Assembly (NCBI RefSeq): GCF_016765795.1 | Contig: NZ_JAESVP010000010.1 | Location: forward strand, 62,001-126,000 | DNA length: 64,000 bases | From: Fuscibacter oryzae | GTDB lineage: Bacteria > Pseudomonadota > Alphaproteobacteria > Rhodobacterales > Rhodobacteraceae | Direction of reading: 5' to 3' | Part shown: in pieces, positions 8,885-17,991 of the stretch | Layout of the letters: each line of letters starts with the position of its first letter | Numbering within the stretch: the first letter of the stretch is position 1 | Position numbers and translations under genes: made by a program | Notes under the pieces: generated by a model | Told to the model about the DNA's origin: nothing | What the model saw: only the letters and a program-made list of their open reading frames with translations | Database searches by the model: none

Positions 8885-9104
8885 TCAGTGGCTCTGGCAG
8901 GTCTCCCGGCTTGCGGATTCTGGGTTGCCCCAACGGCCTGCCCCCCTTCCCATCCCATTGCTGGAACAGTGGATCGGACAGACCTTTCCGGTCACGGTCG
9001 CGGGGGCGGCTGCGCTTCGCCTTCGCGACCTTTTGGGTCGAAAAAGCTGTCGCATTCCCTTTTCGCCTGTCCTAGGACAAGCACCAGCGCCTTTGGTGCT
9101 ACCT
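8885..9104 (-). promoter_or_regulatory. Adenosylcobalamin riboswitch
   Basis: The minus strand carries the B12 box AAGCCGGGAGACCTGCC at 8912-8896. Upstream of it are other class landmarks in order: a GGTGC stem region near 9085, GGGAATGCGA near 9055, GCCCCCGCGACCGTGACCGG near 9005 and ATCCACTG near 8970. This is the usual cobalamin riboswitch layout. It fills most of the 363-bp gap between the DUF1636 gene and cobO and controls the minus-strand operon; the cobO promoter must also lie here on the plus strand. Confidence 0.9.
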
Positions 9105-9145
9105 GTGGCAGAAGCCATGACAGAGTCAAGAACAGGACCGCCCCG

Positions 9146-9787
9146 ATGCACGATGACAGCGACATTTCGGTAACCGGCGCGGCAGATGCCGACGCCCGCC
9201 ACGCCACCAAGATGGCCAAGAAAAAGGCCGCGCGCGACAAGATCATGGCGACGAAAGAGGGCGAAAAGGGCCTGATCATCGTTCATACCGGGGCCGGAAA
9301 AGGCAAGTCATCCTCGGGGTTTGGCATGGTCTTGCGCTGTATCGCGCATGAAATGCCCTGCGCGGTGGTCCAATACATCAAGGGCGCCTGGGACACCGGC
9401 GAACGCCGCCTGATCGAGGGTAATTTCGCCGATCTGTGTCAGTTTCACGCAATGGGAGAGGGTTTCACCTGGGAAACCCAGGACCGTGCCCGCGACATCG
9501 CCATGGCGCAAAAGGGCTGGGAAAAAGCCAAAGAGCTGATCCGAGACCCGGCAATCCGACTGGTGCTGCTGGATGAGATCAACATCGCCCTGCGCTATGA
9601 TTATCTGGACGTGGCCGAGGTGGTCGCGTTCCTGCGAACCGAAAAGCCGCCCCAGACCCATGTCGTGCTGACCGGGCGCAACGCCAAGGAAGAGCTGATA
9701 GAACTGGCCGATCTGGTGACCGAGATGACACTGGTCAAACATCCGTTCCGGTCGGGCATCAAGGCCCAGCCGGGCGTGGAGTTCTAA
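9146..9787 (+). CDS. cobO: Cob(I)yrinic acid a,c-diamide adenosyltransferase CobO
   Basis: A 213-residue ATP:corrinoid adenosyltransferase of the CobA/CobO/BtuR type. A charged N-terminal tail rich in Lys/Ala (residues 20-40) precedes the unusual P-loop HTGAGKGKSS (47-56); VLLDEINIALRYDYL forms the second conserved block and VLTGRNAKEEL the third. A longer in-frame extension upstream runs antisense to the riboswitch and is not credible. It is divergent from the DUF1636-cobW operon. Confidence 0.95.
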   Translation: MHDDSDISVTGAADADARHATKMAKKKAARDKIMATKEGEKGLIIVHTGAGKGKSSSGFGMVLRCIAHEMPCAVVQYIKGAWDTGERRLIEGNFADLCQFHAMGEGFTWETQDRARDIAMAQKGWEKAKELIRDPAIRLVLLDEINIALRYDYLDVAEVVAFLRTEKPPQTHVVLTGRNAKEELIELADLVTEMTLVKHPFRSGIKAQPGVEF

Positions 9788-9838
9788 GCCGGGGAAAAGG
9801 AGGCGCTGCCCCCTCGGCGGGCCGCGCCTCACCCCCGG

Positions 9839-10030
9839 GATATTTTCTTCCAATATGAAAGCAACGAAGTGTTAACCTTGATGCGCCAGAATGAAGAGGC
9901 GGTACAGGGGGCGACCCCGATGACCGCCCAGTGTGAAAGTGCCACGCCTCGCCCGGAAAACCGGCCCGAGGCGCGGCACCGACGCCCTGCACCTTTCATG
10001 ACTGCGGCTTTCATACTGGAAGAAAATATC
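9839..10030. repeat. Intergenic element with 24-bp inverted ends
   Basis: The segment at 9839-9862, beginning GATATTTTCTTCC, recurs in reverse complement at 10007-10030 with 23 of 24 bases matching. The 144 bp between the arms contains a strong hairpin (9939-9979). It fills almost all of the 293-bp gap between cobO and cobQ, in which no gene is seen. It could be a MITE-like element or a member of an intergenic repeat family; copy number cannot be judged from one window. Confidence 0.6.
9939..9979 (+). terminator. Hairpin downstream of cobO
   Basis: GTGCC...GGCAC, GCCTCG...CGAGGC and CCGG...CCGG pair around an AAAA-containing loop. There is no clear U-tract, so it is a candidate terminator or RNA-processing stem rather than a textbook intrinsic terminator. 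Confidence 0.45.
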
Positions 10031-10080
10031 CCCGCCGGAGGCTTCCGCAGCCTCGGCCCGCGCACCACCGGAATACTGCG

Positions 10081-11523
10081 ATGACGGCGCTGATGATTCA
10101 GGGCGCGGGGTCGAATGTCGGCAAGTCGCTGATCGTGGCGGGGTTGTGCCGGGCAGCGCGGTTGCGCGGGCTGTCGGTGGCACCGTTCAAACCGCAGAAC
10201 ATGTCGAACAACGCAGCCGTTACTGCCGATGGCGGCGAGATTGGCCGGGCACAGGCGTTGCAGGCACTGGCCTGTGGGTTGCCGCCGTCGGTTCATATGA
10301 ACCCGATCCTGTTGAAGCCCGAAAGCGATGTGGGCAGTCAGGTCATCGTGCAGGGCAAGCGTCTTGCCACGGTGAAAGCACGGGATTATGCCGCGCTGAA
10401 GCCGCAGCTTATGGCTCCTGTTCTGCAAAGTTTTCAGCATCTTGCTGCGCAGCATGATCTGGTAATTGTCGAAGGTGCGGGCAGCCCGGCCGAGGTGAAC
10501 CTGCGGGCGGGCGATCTTGCCAACATGGGCTTTGCCCGGGCGGCAGATGTGCCGGTGGTTCTGGTGGGTGACATTGACCGGGGTGGCGTGATTGCCCAGA
10601 TGATAGGCACCCAAGCGGTGCTGGACCCAGAGGATGCCGCGATGATCGCGGGCTATCTGATCAACAAGTTTCGCGGCGATGTGACCCTGTTTGCCGAAGG
10701 CGACCGGCTGATCGCCCGGCGCACCGGCTGGCGCGGGTTCGGCGTGTTGCCCTACTTCCCCGATGCGCATCGCCTGCCCGCCGAAGATGCGCTGGATATT
10801 CCGGCGCGCCATGGCACGGGCGCGTTTCGCATTGCGGTGCCGGTGCTCTCGCGGATTGCGAATTTCGACGATCTGGACCCTTTGGCACAGGAGCCGGGCG
10901 TAACGCTGACCATGGTACGGGCGGGTGAGCCTTTGCCCGATTGCGACCTGGTCATTCTGCCGGGGTCGAAATCGACGCGGGGGGATCTGGCCTTTCTGCG
11001 GGCGCAGGGTTGGGACATTGACCTGAAGGCGCATCACCGGCGGGGTGGACGGATTCTGGGGATTTGTGGCGGGTATCAGATGCTGGGGCAGCGGATCACG
11101 GACCCTGACGGCATCGAAGGCCCAGCAGGCGAAACCGAGGGCCTGGGCTATCTGGACCTCGCTACCGTGATGACCGGCGACAAGCGGTTGACGCGGGTGA
11201 CCGCGCGCCATGCCGCGACAGATCAGACGATTGAAGGGTACGAGATCCACATTGGCCGCAGCACGGGCATCGATTCTGGCAGGCCTTTCGCCCTGCTGGA
11301 CGGCCAGCCCGAAGGGGCCAGCAGCCCCGATGGCCGGGTGCAAGGCACCTATCTGCATGGCATGTTTTCAGCCGACGGGTTCCGGGCCGCGTTCCTTCGG
11401 GAATTGGGCGCCACACCTTCCGGTCTGACCTATGGCGCGGCGGTCGAGGCCTGCCTTGACGCGCTGGCGGCACATATTGAGGCACATCTGGACGTGGCGG
11501 GCCTACTGGCACTGGCGCGCTGA
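10081..11523 (+). CDS. cobQ: Cobyric acid synthase CobQ
   Basis: A 480-residue glutamine-dependent amidotransferase that amidates four side chains (b, d, e, g) of adenosylcobyrinic a,c-diamide. The N-terminal dethiobiotin-synthetase-like ATPase domain starts [11 protein letters not shown] (6-16), and GDIDRGG lies at 163-169. The C-terminal class-I glutaminase-like domain has nucleophile C329 ([10 protein letters not shown]) and H426 (YLHGMF). It begins at the far side of the inverted-repeat element, so it may have its own promoter rather than depending on cobO. Confidence 0.97.
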   Translation: MTALMIQGAGSNVGKSLIVAGLCRAARLRGLSVAPFKPQNMSNNAAVTADGGEIGRAQALQALACGLPPSVHMNPILLKPESDVGSQVIVQGKRLATVKARDYAALKPQLMAPVLQSFQHLAAQHDLVIVEGAGSPAEVNLRAGDLANMGFARAADVPVVLVGDIDRGGVIAQMIGTQAVLDPEDAAMIAGYLINKFRGDVTLFAEGDRLIARRTGWRGFGVLPYFPDAHRLPAEDALDIPARHGTGAFRIAVPVLSRIANFDDLDPLAQEPGVTLTMVRAGEPLPDCDLVILPGSKSTRGDLAFLRAQGWDIDLKAHHRRGGRILGICGGYQMLGQRITDPDGIEGPAGETEGLGYLDLATVMTGDKRLTRVTARHAATDQTIEGYEIHIGRSTGIDSGRPFALLDGQPEGASSPDGRVQGTYLHGMFSADGFRAAFLRELGATPSGLTYGAAVEACLDALAAHIEAHLDVAGLLALAR

Positions 11524-11552
11524 TCAGGCTGCCAAAAACTGACTCTGAGTTG

Positions 11553-11581
11553 TTGACTTATTTAGTAGGCAATTCTAAAGC
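11553..11581 (+). promoter_or_regulatory. Candidate iron-regulated promoter of the TonB operon
   Basis: TTGACT (11553-11558) is a good -35, with TAAAGC at 11576 as a weak -10 after 17 bp. Between and over them lies a dyad TTTAG-N9-CTAAA (11561-11579), which resembles the AT-rich iron-control elements bound by Fur/Irr-type repressors in Rhodobacterales. Regulation by iron is inferred from this dyad and the operon content. Confidence 0.45.
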
Positions 11582-11646
11582 GCAGGAACGGAAGCCAACC
11601 CCCAAGGCGGTCAAGCCACCGAAGCAATCGCAAACGATGACTTCGC

Positions 11647-14058
11647 ATGGGGGATATGATGACCACGATTTCGCGCCCTGCCTCGTTGAGGCAGGTCAAC
11701 CGCGCGCCAAATGCGCCCGACAGCAACCGCAAGGCCATCGCGCTGGCCACGGCGGCCATGATCACCACTGCCCTGCCCGGCATGGCGCAAGAGGCGCAAG
11801 ATGGTGTGATCCTGCTGCCGACGGTGAATGTGGAAACGGCAGCGCCTGCCGAAACGGTGGTGCGCAAGAAAACCGCCAAGAAGGCAAGCGCTGCCCCGAC
11901 TGCAACCGCCGAGGCCGCCCCGGCTCCTGTGCCGGCCGAAAGCACCGGTGCGACCTCGAACGCCCCCGCTGCCGGACAGAACGGCCTTTCGCCCTTTGCC
12001 GATGCAGCCGCCGGCTATCGCGCAGTCTCGTCAGGCAACTCGTTGTTGCGCCAACCCTTGTCGGAAACCGCCCGCACGGTGAATGCGGTGACGGCCGAGG
12101 TTCTGGCCGACAAGAACGCCACCTCGGTTCGCGAACTGGCGCGCACCACTCCGGGGCTGACGCTGGGCACGGGTGAGGGCGGCAACGCCTTTGGCGACGT
12201 GCTGTTCATTCGCGGCTTCAAGGCGACGAATGACGTTTACATCGACGGTATCCGCGACGCGGGTGCCAACCTGCGCGAGACGTTCAACACCGAGCAGGTC
12301 GAGATCACCAAAGGCCCATCGGGGTCGATTGCGGGCCGCGGCACCACGGGTGGCGCGGTGAATGTGGTCACCAAGAAGCCGCAGCATGAAGACTTCGTGA
12401 AGACCGAAACCACGCTGGGAGCCTATGGGCTGGCGCGGCAGACGGTGGATTGGAACAAGGTCTGGGATGACCGATTCCGCACCCGCGTGACGGCCATGGC
12501 GCAAACTGCCGAAGTGGCGGGCCGCGATGGCATCACCGATGACCGGCTGGGCCTGTCGTTCGGGGCGGAATATGATGTCAGCGACCGGCTGACCCTGTCG
12601 CTGGACGCCTATCACATGGAAATCAAGGGGATGCCTGATTGGGGCATTCCGTGGATCAACGGTGGCCCGGCGACCGAGACCATCGGGCTGGACCGTTCGA
12701 CGACCTACACGGTCGAGGGACGCGACTTTCAGGAAGGCCAGCAGGATATCGCCACCTTTGGACTGGCCTATGACATCGCGCCGAACCTGAAGCTGACCAA
12801 CCGCACCCGACTTGGGCGCACCGGCATGGCCTATGTCGCCTCGGTTCCCTCTGGCGCCAGCCTGATTGACGGCGAATGGGTGCTGACCAACCTGTCGGCC
12901 AAATCCACCAAGCAGGTCAACAGCACCCTGTCGAACACAACAGAGCTGGCTTATGATTTCGGCACTGGCGCGGTGGAACATAATCTGGTCGCGGGCTTTG
13001 GTATCTCGCGCGAAAAGGTGGATCAGTGGTCCTATACCGGCGCGGTTTCTGAAGATTTCGGCGGTGTCACCGGGTCGGCCTGTCGCAACCTTGTGTCGGT
13101 GATCAATCCTGACACTTCGGTCTGTTGGCCGGCAGGGTCGACGCTGACGCTTTCAGACGTGCCGCGCGTGACCGAGGTGAACACCACCTCGCTCTATCTG
13201 ACCGATACGATGAAGCTGTCAGACCGGCTGAGTTTCAACCTGGGCCTGCGGCTGGATGATTACGATATCACCCGCAGCGGCGTGACCGGAACCACGCCTT
13301 ATGCCTACAGCCGCGACGACACGCTGTTCACATGGAATGCGGGGGCGACCTACAAGCTGAATGACCGGGGGATGGTCTATCTGGCCTATGCCACCTCGGC
13401 CAACCCGATGGGGCAGGAACTGGATGCCGGTGGCGGCGACTATGCCGGGCTCGATGGTCCGGGGCAGTTGCTGGACCCGGAAAAGAACCGCTCAATCGAG
13501 ATCGGGACCAAATGGGACATGGGGCATCTGAGCCTGTCGGCTGCCGCGTTTGACACGGTGAAATCCGGCGCGCGGGAAACCGTGTCAGGGGTGACCACAT
13601 CGACCCTGAAATACCGGGTGCGGGGGGTCGAACTGGGGCTGGCTGGCAAGGTTACGGACCGCCTTTCGATCTATGGCGGGGCGACGGTGATGGGCAGCGA
13701 AGTGCTGGAAAGCGGCACGGCGGCGAACATCGGCAAGGGTATCGCCAATTTTGCCGAACAACAGTTCAATATTCTTGCCAAGTATGAAGTGAACGACAAA
13801 TGGACCGTAGGCGGGCAGGCCACCTGGCGCAGCCCGCTTGCCTTGGGCACCACGGCTGAGAACGGCAACAAACTGCCCGCCTATTGGCGGCTGGATGCGA
13901 TGGCAGAATATGATCTGGGCGAGGATCGCGTGCTGTCGATCCGGGTCGATAACCTGCTCGACAAGACCTATTACGACAGCGCCTATCGCTCGGGCCAACC
14001 GTTCGTCTATGTCGCGCCGGGGCGGACCGCCTCGATTTCCCTGTCGATGAAGTTCTGA
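11647..14058 (+). CDS. TonB-dependent siderophore receptor (Fiu/BfrA-like)
   Basis: An 803-residue outer-membrane receptor, probably for catecholate-type ferric siderophores. A signal peptide runs to about residue 48 (ALPGMAQ), a TonB-box-like ILLPTVNV follows (55-62), then a long Ala/Pro/Thr-rich linker (about 64-112). The plug begins near 135 with LFIRGF (186-191), DVYIDGIRD and GRGTTGGAVNVVTK. The beta barrel ends in a terminal Phe after RVDNLLDKTYY. ATG codons also occur at 11656 and 11659, the latter 4 nt after a GGGGGA stretch, so the true start may be a few codons later. Linkage to piuC favours an iron-siderophore substrate over cobalamin despite the neighbouring cob genes. Confidence 0.88.
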   Translation: MGDMMTTISRPASLRQVNRAPNAPDSNRKAIALATAAMITTALPGMAQEAQDGVILLPTVNVETAAPAETVVRKKTAKKASAAPTATAEAAPAPVPAESTGATSNAPAAGQNGLSPFADAAAGYRAVSSGNSLLRQPLSETARTVNAVTAEVLADKNATSVRELARTTPGLTLGTGEGGNAFGDVLFIRGFKATNDVYIDGIRDAGANLRETFNTEQVEITKGPSGSIAGRGTTGGAVNVVTKKPQHEDFVKTETTLGAYGLARQTVDWNKVWDDRFRTRVTAMAQTAEVAGRDGITDDRLGLSFGAEYDVSDRLTLSLDAYHMEIKGMPDWGIPWINGGPATETIGLDRSTTYTVEGRDFQEGQQDIATFGLAYDIAPNLKLTNRTRLGRTGMAYVASVPSGASLIDGEWVLTNLSAKSTKQVNSTLSNTTELAYDFGTGAVEHNLVAGFGISREKVDQWSYTGAVSEDFGGVTGSACRNLVSVINPDTSVCWPAGSTLTLSDVPRVTEVNTTSLYLTDTMKLSDRLSFNLGLRLDDYDITRSGVTGTTPYAYSRDDTLFTWNAGATYKLNDRGMVYLAYATSANPMGQELDAGGGDYAGLDGPGQLLDPEKNRSIEIGTKWDMGHLSLSAAAFDTVKSGARETVSGVTTSTLKYRVRGVELGLAGKVTDRLSIYGGATVMGSEVLESGTAANIGKGIANFAEQQFNILAKYEVNDKWTVGGQATWRSPLALGTTAENGNKLPAYWRLDAMAEYDLGEDRVLSIRVDNLLDKTYYDSAYRSGQPFVYVAPGRTASISLSMKF

Positions 14059-14103
14059 ACACCCGTGGGGGCGGCAACGCCCCCGCGTTTCCCGAGGGTT
14101 GTC

Positions 14104-14787
14104 ATGCTGATCACCATTCCCGACATTCTTACACCGGAAGAGGTTGCCCGGTTTCGTACCGTTCTGGACGGGGCCGACTGGCAGGATGGCCGCCACACCG
14201 CCGGACCACAGTCGGCCGAAATCAAGCGTAACGCGCAAATCCCGCTGAACAGCCCGGTGCTGCCCGATTTGCAGGCGCGGTTGGTGCGGGCGCTGATGGC
14301 CAATCCGACCTGGGTTTCGGCCGCATTGCCCGCGCAGATCCTGCCGCCGATGTTCAACCGCTATGAAGGCGGTCAAACCTTTGGCGTGCATGTCGATAAT
14401 GCAATCCGCGTCATTCCGGGTGAAGGGCGGCAGATCCGCACCGATGTGTCCTGCACTGTATTCCTGTCGGAACCCGAAGAGTATGACGGCGGTGAGCTGA
14501 TTGTTGAGGGCCATTATGGCGCGCAGACGGTCAAGCTGACTGCCGGGTCGGCGGTGGTCTATCCGTCCACCTCGCTACATCAGGTGACGCCAGTCACGCG
14601 CGGGGCGCGGGTGGCATCGTTCTTCTGGGTGCAATCGATGATCCGCGATGCCGGGCGGCGCGAGATCTTGTTCGATCTCGACCAGTCCATTCAGTCGCTG
14701 GGGGGCGAGATGGGGGCCAATGCACCTGATGTCGTGCGCCTGACCGGCATTTACCACAACCTGATCCGCCAATGGGCCGAGGTCTGA
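14104..14787 (+). CDS. piuC: PiuC-type Fe(II)/2-oxoglutarate-dependent dioxygenase
   Basis: A 227-residue PKHD-type hydroxylase, typically encoded beside Fiu/PiuA siderophore receptors (PiuC/YbiX family). The double-stranded beta-helix iron ligands are H96-x-D98 (GVHVDNA) and H159 (STSLHQV), with R169 placed to bind 2-oxoglutarate. The start at 14104 follows a GAGGGTT ribosome-binding site; the longer frame from 14065 adds a low-complexity stretch. Its substrate in this family is not settled. It ends 1 bp before exbB begins. Confidence 0.92.
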   Translation: MLITIPDILTPEEVARFRTVLDGADWQDGRHTAGPQSAEIKRNAQIPLNSPVLPDLQARLVRALMANPTWVSAALPAQILPPMFNRYEGGQTFGVHVDNAIRVIPGEGRQIRTDVSCTVFLSEPEEYDGGELIVEGHYGAQTVKLTAGSAVVYPSTSLHQVTPVTRGARVASFFWVQSMIRDAGRREILFDLDQSIQSLGGEMGANAPDVVRLTGIYHNLIRQWAEV

Positions 14788-14788
14788 T

Positions 14789-15577
14789 ATGTCTGCATCG
14801 AATGAAGCGTTGATCGAATTTGTCCGTGGCTGGGGCTTTAGCGGCCTGGCAGATGCCATGGCCGCCGCCGATGCGTCAGGGGCGCTGACACCGCTTGGCA
14901 TGTTCATGGATGCCGATTGGGTGGTGAAATCGGTAATGCTGGGTCTGATCGTCGCCTCGGTTCTGGCTTGGGCTGTCTGGGCGGGTAAGCTGGTGCAGAT
15001 TGCCGCCGCCTCAGCCCGGTTGGGGCGCGATTACCGGCGGCTGGCAGCGCATGGCCGGCTGGGGGCCGAGCTGGCGCGGCGCGGTGCCGTTGCCCGGATG
15101 CAGGACGCGGCAGAGGCCGAAATGGCTGCCTCGGACGGGTTGCCCAATGACGGCATCAAGGCCCGCACCGCCGCCGACCTGTCGCGGATCGAGGCGGGGG
15201 CGGCGCGGGCGATGCAGGGCGGCATCATGGTGATCGGCTCCATCGGGTCCACCGCGCCCTTCATTGGCCTCTTTGGCACGGTCTGGGGCATCATGAACGC
15301 CTTTGTCGGCATTTCCGAAAGCGGTTCAACCAATCTGGCCGTAGTGGCGCCGGGCATTGCCGAAGCACTGATGGCCACCGCAATCGGCCTGATCGCCGCC
15401 ATTCCGGCGGTGCTGTTCTACAACCACCTGACGCGGGTGATCGGTGGCTATCGCGCGCGTCTGGCCGATGCGGTCTCGTTGGTGGAACGTACCCTGTCGC
15501 GCGATCTGGACCGGCGGGCAATGCGCCCGTCTGCCCAGATTGTTGCGGCCGAGATCGTGGCGCTGGCGGCGGAGTAG
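14789..15577 (+). CDS. exbB: Biopolymer transport protein ExbB
   Basis: A 262-residue inner-membrane proton-channel subunit that with ExbD powers TonB. Three membrane segments are visible: about 47-66, 150-172 ([20 protein letters not shown] begins here) and 190-212 ([20 protein letters not shown]). The second and third are the highly conserved MotA/TolQ/ExbB helices. It is separated from piuC by a single base and from exbD by 3 bp. Confidence 0.95.
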   Translation: MSASNEALIEFVRGWGFSGLADAMAAADASGALTPLGMFMDADWVVKSVMLGLIVASVLAWAVWAGKLVQIAAASARLGRDYRRLAAHGRLGAELARRGAVARMQDAAEAEMAASDGLPNDGIKARTAADLSRIEAGAARAMQGGIMVIGSIGSTAPFIGLFGTVWGIMNAFVGISESGSTNLAVVAPGIAEALMATAIGLIAAIPAVLFYNHLTRVIGGYRARLADAVSLVERTLSRDLDRRAMRPSAQIVAAEIVALAAE

Positions 15578-15580
15578 GTC

Positions 15581-16030
15581 ATGGCAGTCAGGATTTCGGG
15601 GTCGGATGACGACCTGCCCGCCAATACCGACATCAACATCACGCCCTTCATCGACGTGATGCTGGTCTTGCTGATCATCTTCATGGTGGCAGCGCCCCTG
15701 TCCACCGTCGATGTGCCGGTGGAACTGCCGGTTGCCACGGCAAAGCCTGCGCCACGGGTGGGAGAGCCGGTGATCGTCACCGTGAAATCCGACCTGACGC
15801 TGCTGATTGGCGAAAACACCATCACGCTGGATGCCCTGCCTATGGAACTGGACATCGCCACGATGATCAAGCGCGATACCCGCATCTATATCTCGGCCGA
15901 CCGTTCGGTGCCCTATGGCGAGGTGATGGCAGTGATTAACCGGATGCGCGGCTCGGGTTACCTCAAGATCGGGCTGGTCGGGCTGGAAGATGAGGCGCAG
16001 GCTGATACCGCTGAGGCGCCAGCGCCATGA
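15581..16030 (+). CDS. exbD: Biopolymer transport protein ExbD
   Basis: A 149-residue protein with one N-terminal transmembrane helix (about 22-42) carrying the essential proton-carrying aspartate, D25, in NITPFIDVMLVLLIIFMV. A periplasmic domain follows. The position of the Asp is the same as in the well-studied enteric ExbD. It overlaps tonB by 4 bp (ATGA). Confidence 0.96.
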   Translation: MAVRISGSDDDLPANTDINITPFIDVMLVLLIIFMVAAPLSTVDVPVELPVATAKPAPRVGEPVIVTVKSDLTLLIGENTITLDALPMELDIATMIKRDTRIYISADRSVPYGEVMAVINRMRGSGYLKIGLVGLEDEAQADTAEAPAP

Positions 16031-16842
16031 GCCTGGTCTTCGCCCCAAGGTCGGGCTTTGGGTTGATGCTGGGCGCAGGCATTAGCCTTGCTGCCCATGG
16101 CGGGGTAGTCGCGGCGATGCTGGCCCGCCCCCTGCCCGCCCCCGTTGTGCAGGAACGGGGGTTGAAAGGGCGCGAGTTCATCGACCTTGCCCCGATTGAA
16201 ATGCTGCTGGCCGCCCCCGACACTGACCTTGCCGAAGGCGACGTGTCGGCGGACAGCGCCGCCCAGACCGAAAGCGCGGAAAAGACCGAAGAGACTAAAG
16301 CCTCGAACGACCCGATGCTGGCGCAGGTTCCTTACGACGTCAAAGACCCCGAGTTGCAGTTCCGCATCGCCAACCCGGATGAAAAGACCGACGCGACCAA
16401 GGACGCAACCGAGATCGCCACCAAGGTCGAGGAGCAGACCCATACCGAATTCGCCGCGCCGACCACGGCGGCCAGCCCCGCCGCGAGTGCCGGGCAGGAT
16501 GAGCAATCCGGCTCGACCGAGGCCGAGGTGGGCCTGTCGGATGATGACAAGGCGCAGATTGAATCGTGGCAGAAGGATCTGGTGCTGGCGATTGCGGCGG
16601 CGAAAACCTATCCCAAGGCCGCACGCAAGGCGCGGGCCGAGGGCAAGGTGGTGGTGGCCTTTGCGCTGGATGGCTATGGCCGCATCGTCAGCCGCAGGGT
16701 CGCGGAAAGTTCCGGCTGGCCGGTACTGGACAATGCCACGCTGGCCATGTTCGACGGGTTCGACCGCCTGCCCGCCCCGCCCGCCGCGATGGGCAAGGGG
16801 CCGTTCGACATGAAGGTGCCGGTCAACTACTCGTTTAAGTGA
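16027..16842 (+). CDS. tonB: Energy transducer TonB
   Basis: A 271-residue protein with an N-terminal membrane anchor (about 10-32), an acidic Glu/Asp/Thr/Ala-rich periplasmic spacer (about 60-170) in place of the classic Pro-Glu/Pro-Lys repeat, and a C-terminal TonB domain from about 195 (YPKAARKARAEGKVVV). It completes a self-sufficient receptor-ExbB-ExbD-TonB set. The last 8 bp overlap the convergent hydroxy-acid oxidase gene. Confidence 0.9.
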   Translation: MSLVFAPRSGFGLMLGAGISLAAHGGVVAAMLARPLPAPVVQERGLKGREFIDLAPIEMLLAAPDTDLAEGDVSADSAAQTESAEKTEETKASNDPMLAQVPYDVKDPELQFRIANPDEKTDATKDATEIATKVEEQTHTEFAAPTTAASPAASAGQDEQSGSTEAEVGLSDDDKAQIESWQKDLVLAIAAAKTYPKAARKARAEGKVVVAFALDGYGRIVSRRVAESSGWPVLDNATLAMFDGFDRLPAPPAAMGKGPFDMKVPVNYSFK

Positions 16843-17875
16843 ATAGGCATTCGGGGCCGATTTCATCTACCGACCGCAGGCCCATCAGCCCCATCGCCAC
16901 GGCAAATTCATCACGCAACCGGCGCAGGCAGGTGGAAACCTGCGCAGCCCCGCCAAGGGCCAACGCATAAAACGCGGGCCGCCCCAACAGCACGGCATCA
17001 GCCCCCAAGGCCAGCGCGCGCAGCATGTCATCGCCCGAACGAATACCGCCATCAGCCAGCACCGGCACGCCCGGAAGTGCTGCGCGAATGGCGGGCAGCG
17101 CATGGGCTGTGGCGGGCAAACCATCCAGCACGCGCGCCCCGTGGTTTGATACAATCACCCCGGCGCAACCGGCCTGCATGGCCAGCAGTGCATCCTCGGG
17201 GGTCAGCACGCCTTTGGCCAGCACTGGAACCGGGCTTTCGGCGCAAAGTGCTGCCAGATCGGCCCATGTCGGTGCGCGGGCGAGAAGCCCGGCAATCGGG
17301 TCGCCTTCCGGTGGCGGAACCGGGGGCAGCGCATCCAGCATCACCGGGCGGATGCCCCGTGGCAGGGCAAACCCCGCCGCGATTTCCCGGTTGCGGATGC
17401 CGTTCAGCGGCGCATCCAGCGTAACCACCAGCGCCGCTGCGCCACAGGCCAGCGCCCGGGCGGCCAGCGCACGGGTCGCGGCAGGATCGGGTTGCAGGTA
17501 AAGCTGGAACCAGAACGGGGCGACAACAACCTGTTCCGGGTCAACCGAGGTTTGGCAGGAGAGCACAATCCCAGCACCTTGCGCGGCGGCGGCACGGGCC
17601 ATGGCGGCCTCACCCTCCGCATGGGCAAGGCGCTGATAGGCCATGGGAGCAACAAGGCAGGGAAAGGCGAGGTCCAGCCCCGGCAGCGCGCAGGTCGTGG
17701 AAAACCCGGCCATGTCGCGCATCAGGCGGGGGCGCAGCACCACATCGGCCCAAGACGTGGCATTGCGGCGCAGTGTTACCTCGGCCCCTGCCCCGCCTGC
17801 GACATAGGCAAAGGCCGCCGGGTCCATCGCCCCTGCGGCCAAGGCTTCGTATTCATCCAGCGGGCAGGTCGGCAT
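16835..17875 (-). CDS. FMN-dependent alpha-hydroxy-acid oxidase/dehydrogenase (LldD/glycolate oxidase family)
   Basis: A 346-residue TIM-barrel flavoprotein that oxidises an L-2-hydroxy acid such as lactate or glycolate. Conserved residues seen: Y24 (FAYVAGGAG), Y126 (FQLYLQP), K221, catalytic H245 and R248 in SNHGARVLDG, and the phosphate-binding DGGIRSG (275-281). The usual SNHGGR is SNHGAR here, a conservative change beside the catalytic His. The start at 17875 has GGAGA 5 nt upstream; a GTG at 17887 is possible but poorer. Substrate is not determinable. Confidence 0.85.
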   Translation of the reverse strand: MPTCPLDEYEALAAGAMDPAAFAYVAGGAGAEVTLRRNATSWADVVLRPRLMRDMAGFSTTCALPGLDLAFPCLVAPMAYQRLAHAEGEAAMARAAAAQGAGIVLSCQTSVDPEQVVVAPFWFQLYLQPDPAATRALAARALACGAAALVVTLDAPLNGIRNREIAAGFALPRGIRPVMLDALPPVPPPEGDPIAGLLARAPTWADLAALCAESPVPVLAKGVLTPEDALLAMQAGCAGVIVSNHGARVLDGLPATAHALPAIRAALPGVPVLADGGIRSGDDMLRALALGADAVLLGRPAFYALALGGAAQVSTCLRRLRDEFAVAMGLMGLRSVDEIGPECLFT

Positions 17876-17956
17876 CACACTCTCCACGGAACCGGCCGCT
17901 TTCGCGACCGACCCGATTTACGCCTGTTGCGGCGGCAGAGGCAACCGACCGAAAGC

Positions 17957-17984
17957 GCCCGGCACCCGCAACGGGATGCCGGGC
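17957..17984 (-). terminator. Terminator of the hyu-liv operon
   Basis: GCCCGGCA (17957-17964) pairs with TGCCGGGC (17977-17984), extended inside by CCCG/CGGG around a 3-nt loop. It sits 7 bp past the stop codon of the last gene of the minus-strand operon. Confidence 0.7.
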
Positions 17985-17991
17985 CGCAAGA

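Noticed and set aside
11647-14058. Receptor as a cobalamin transporter (BtuB) because of the adjoining cob genes.
   Set aside because: It is linked to piuC and an iron-type promoter dyad, and no B12 riboswitch lies upstream of it.
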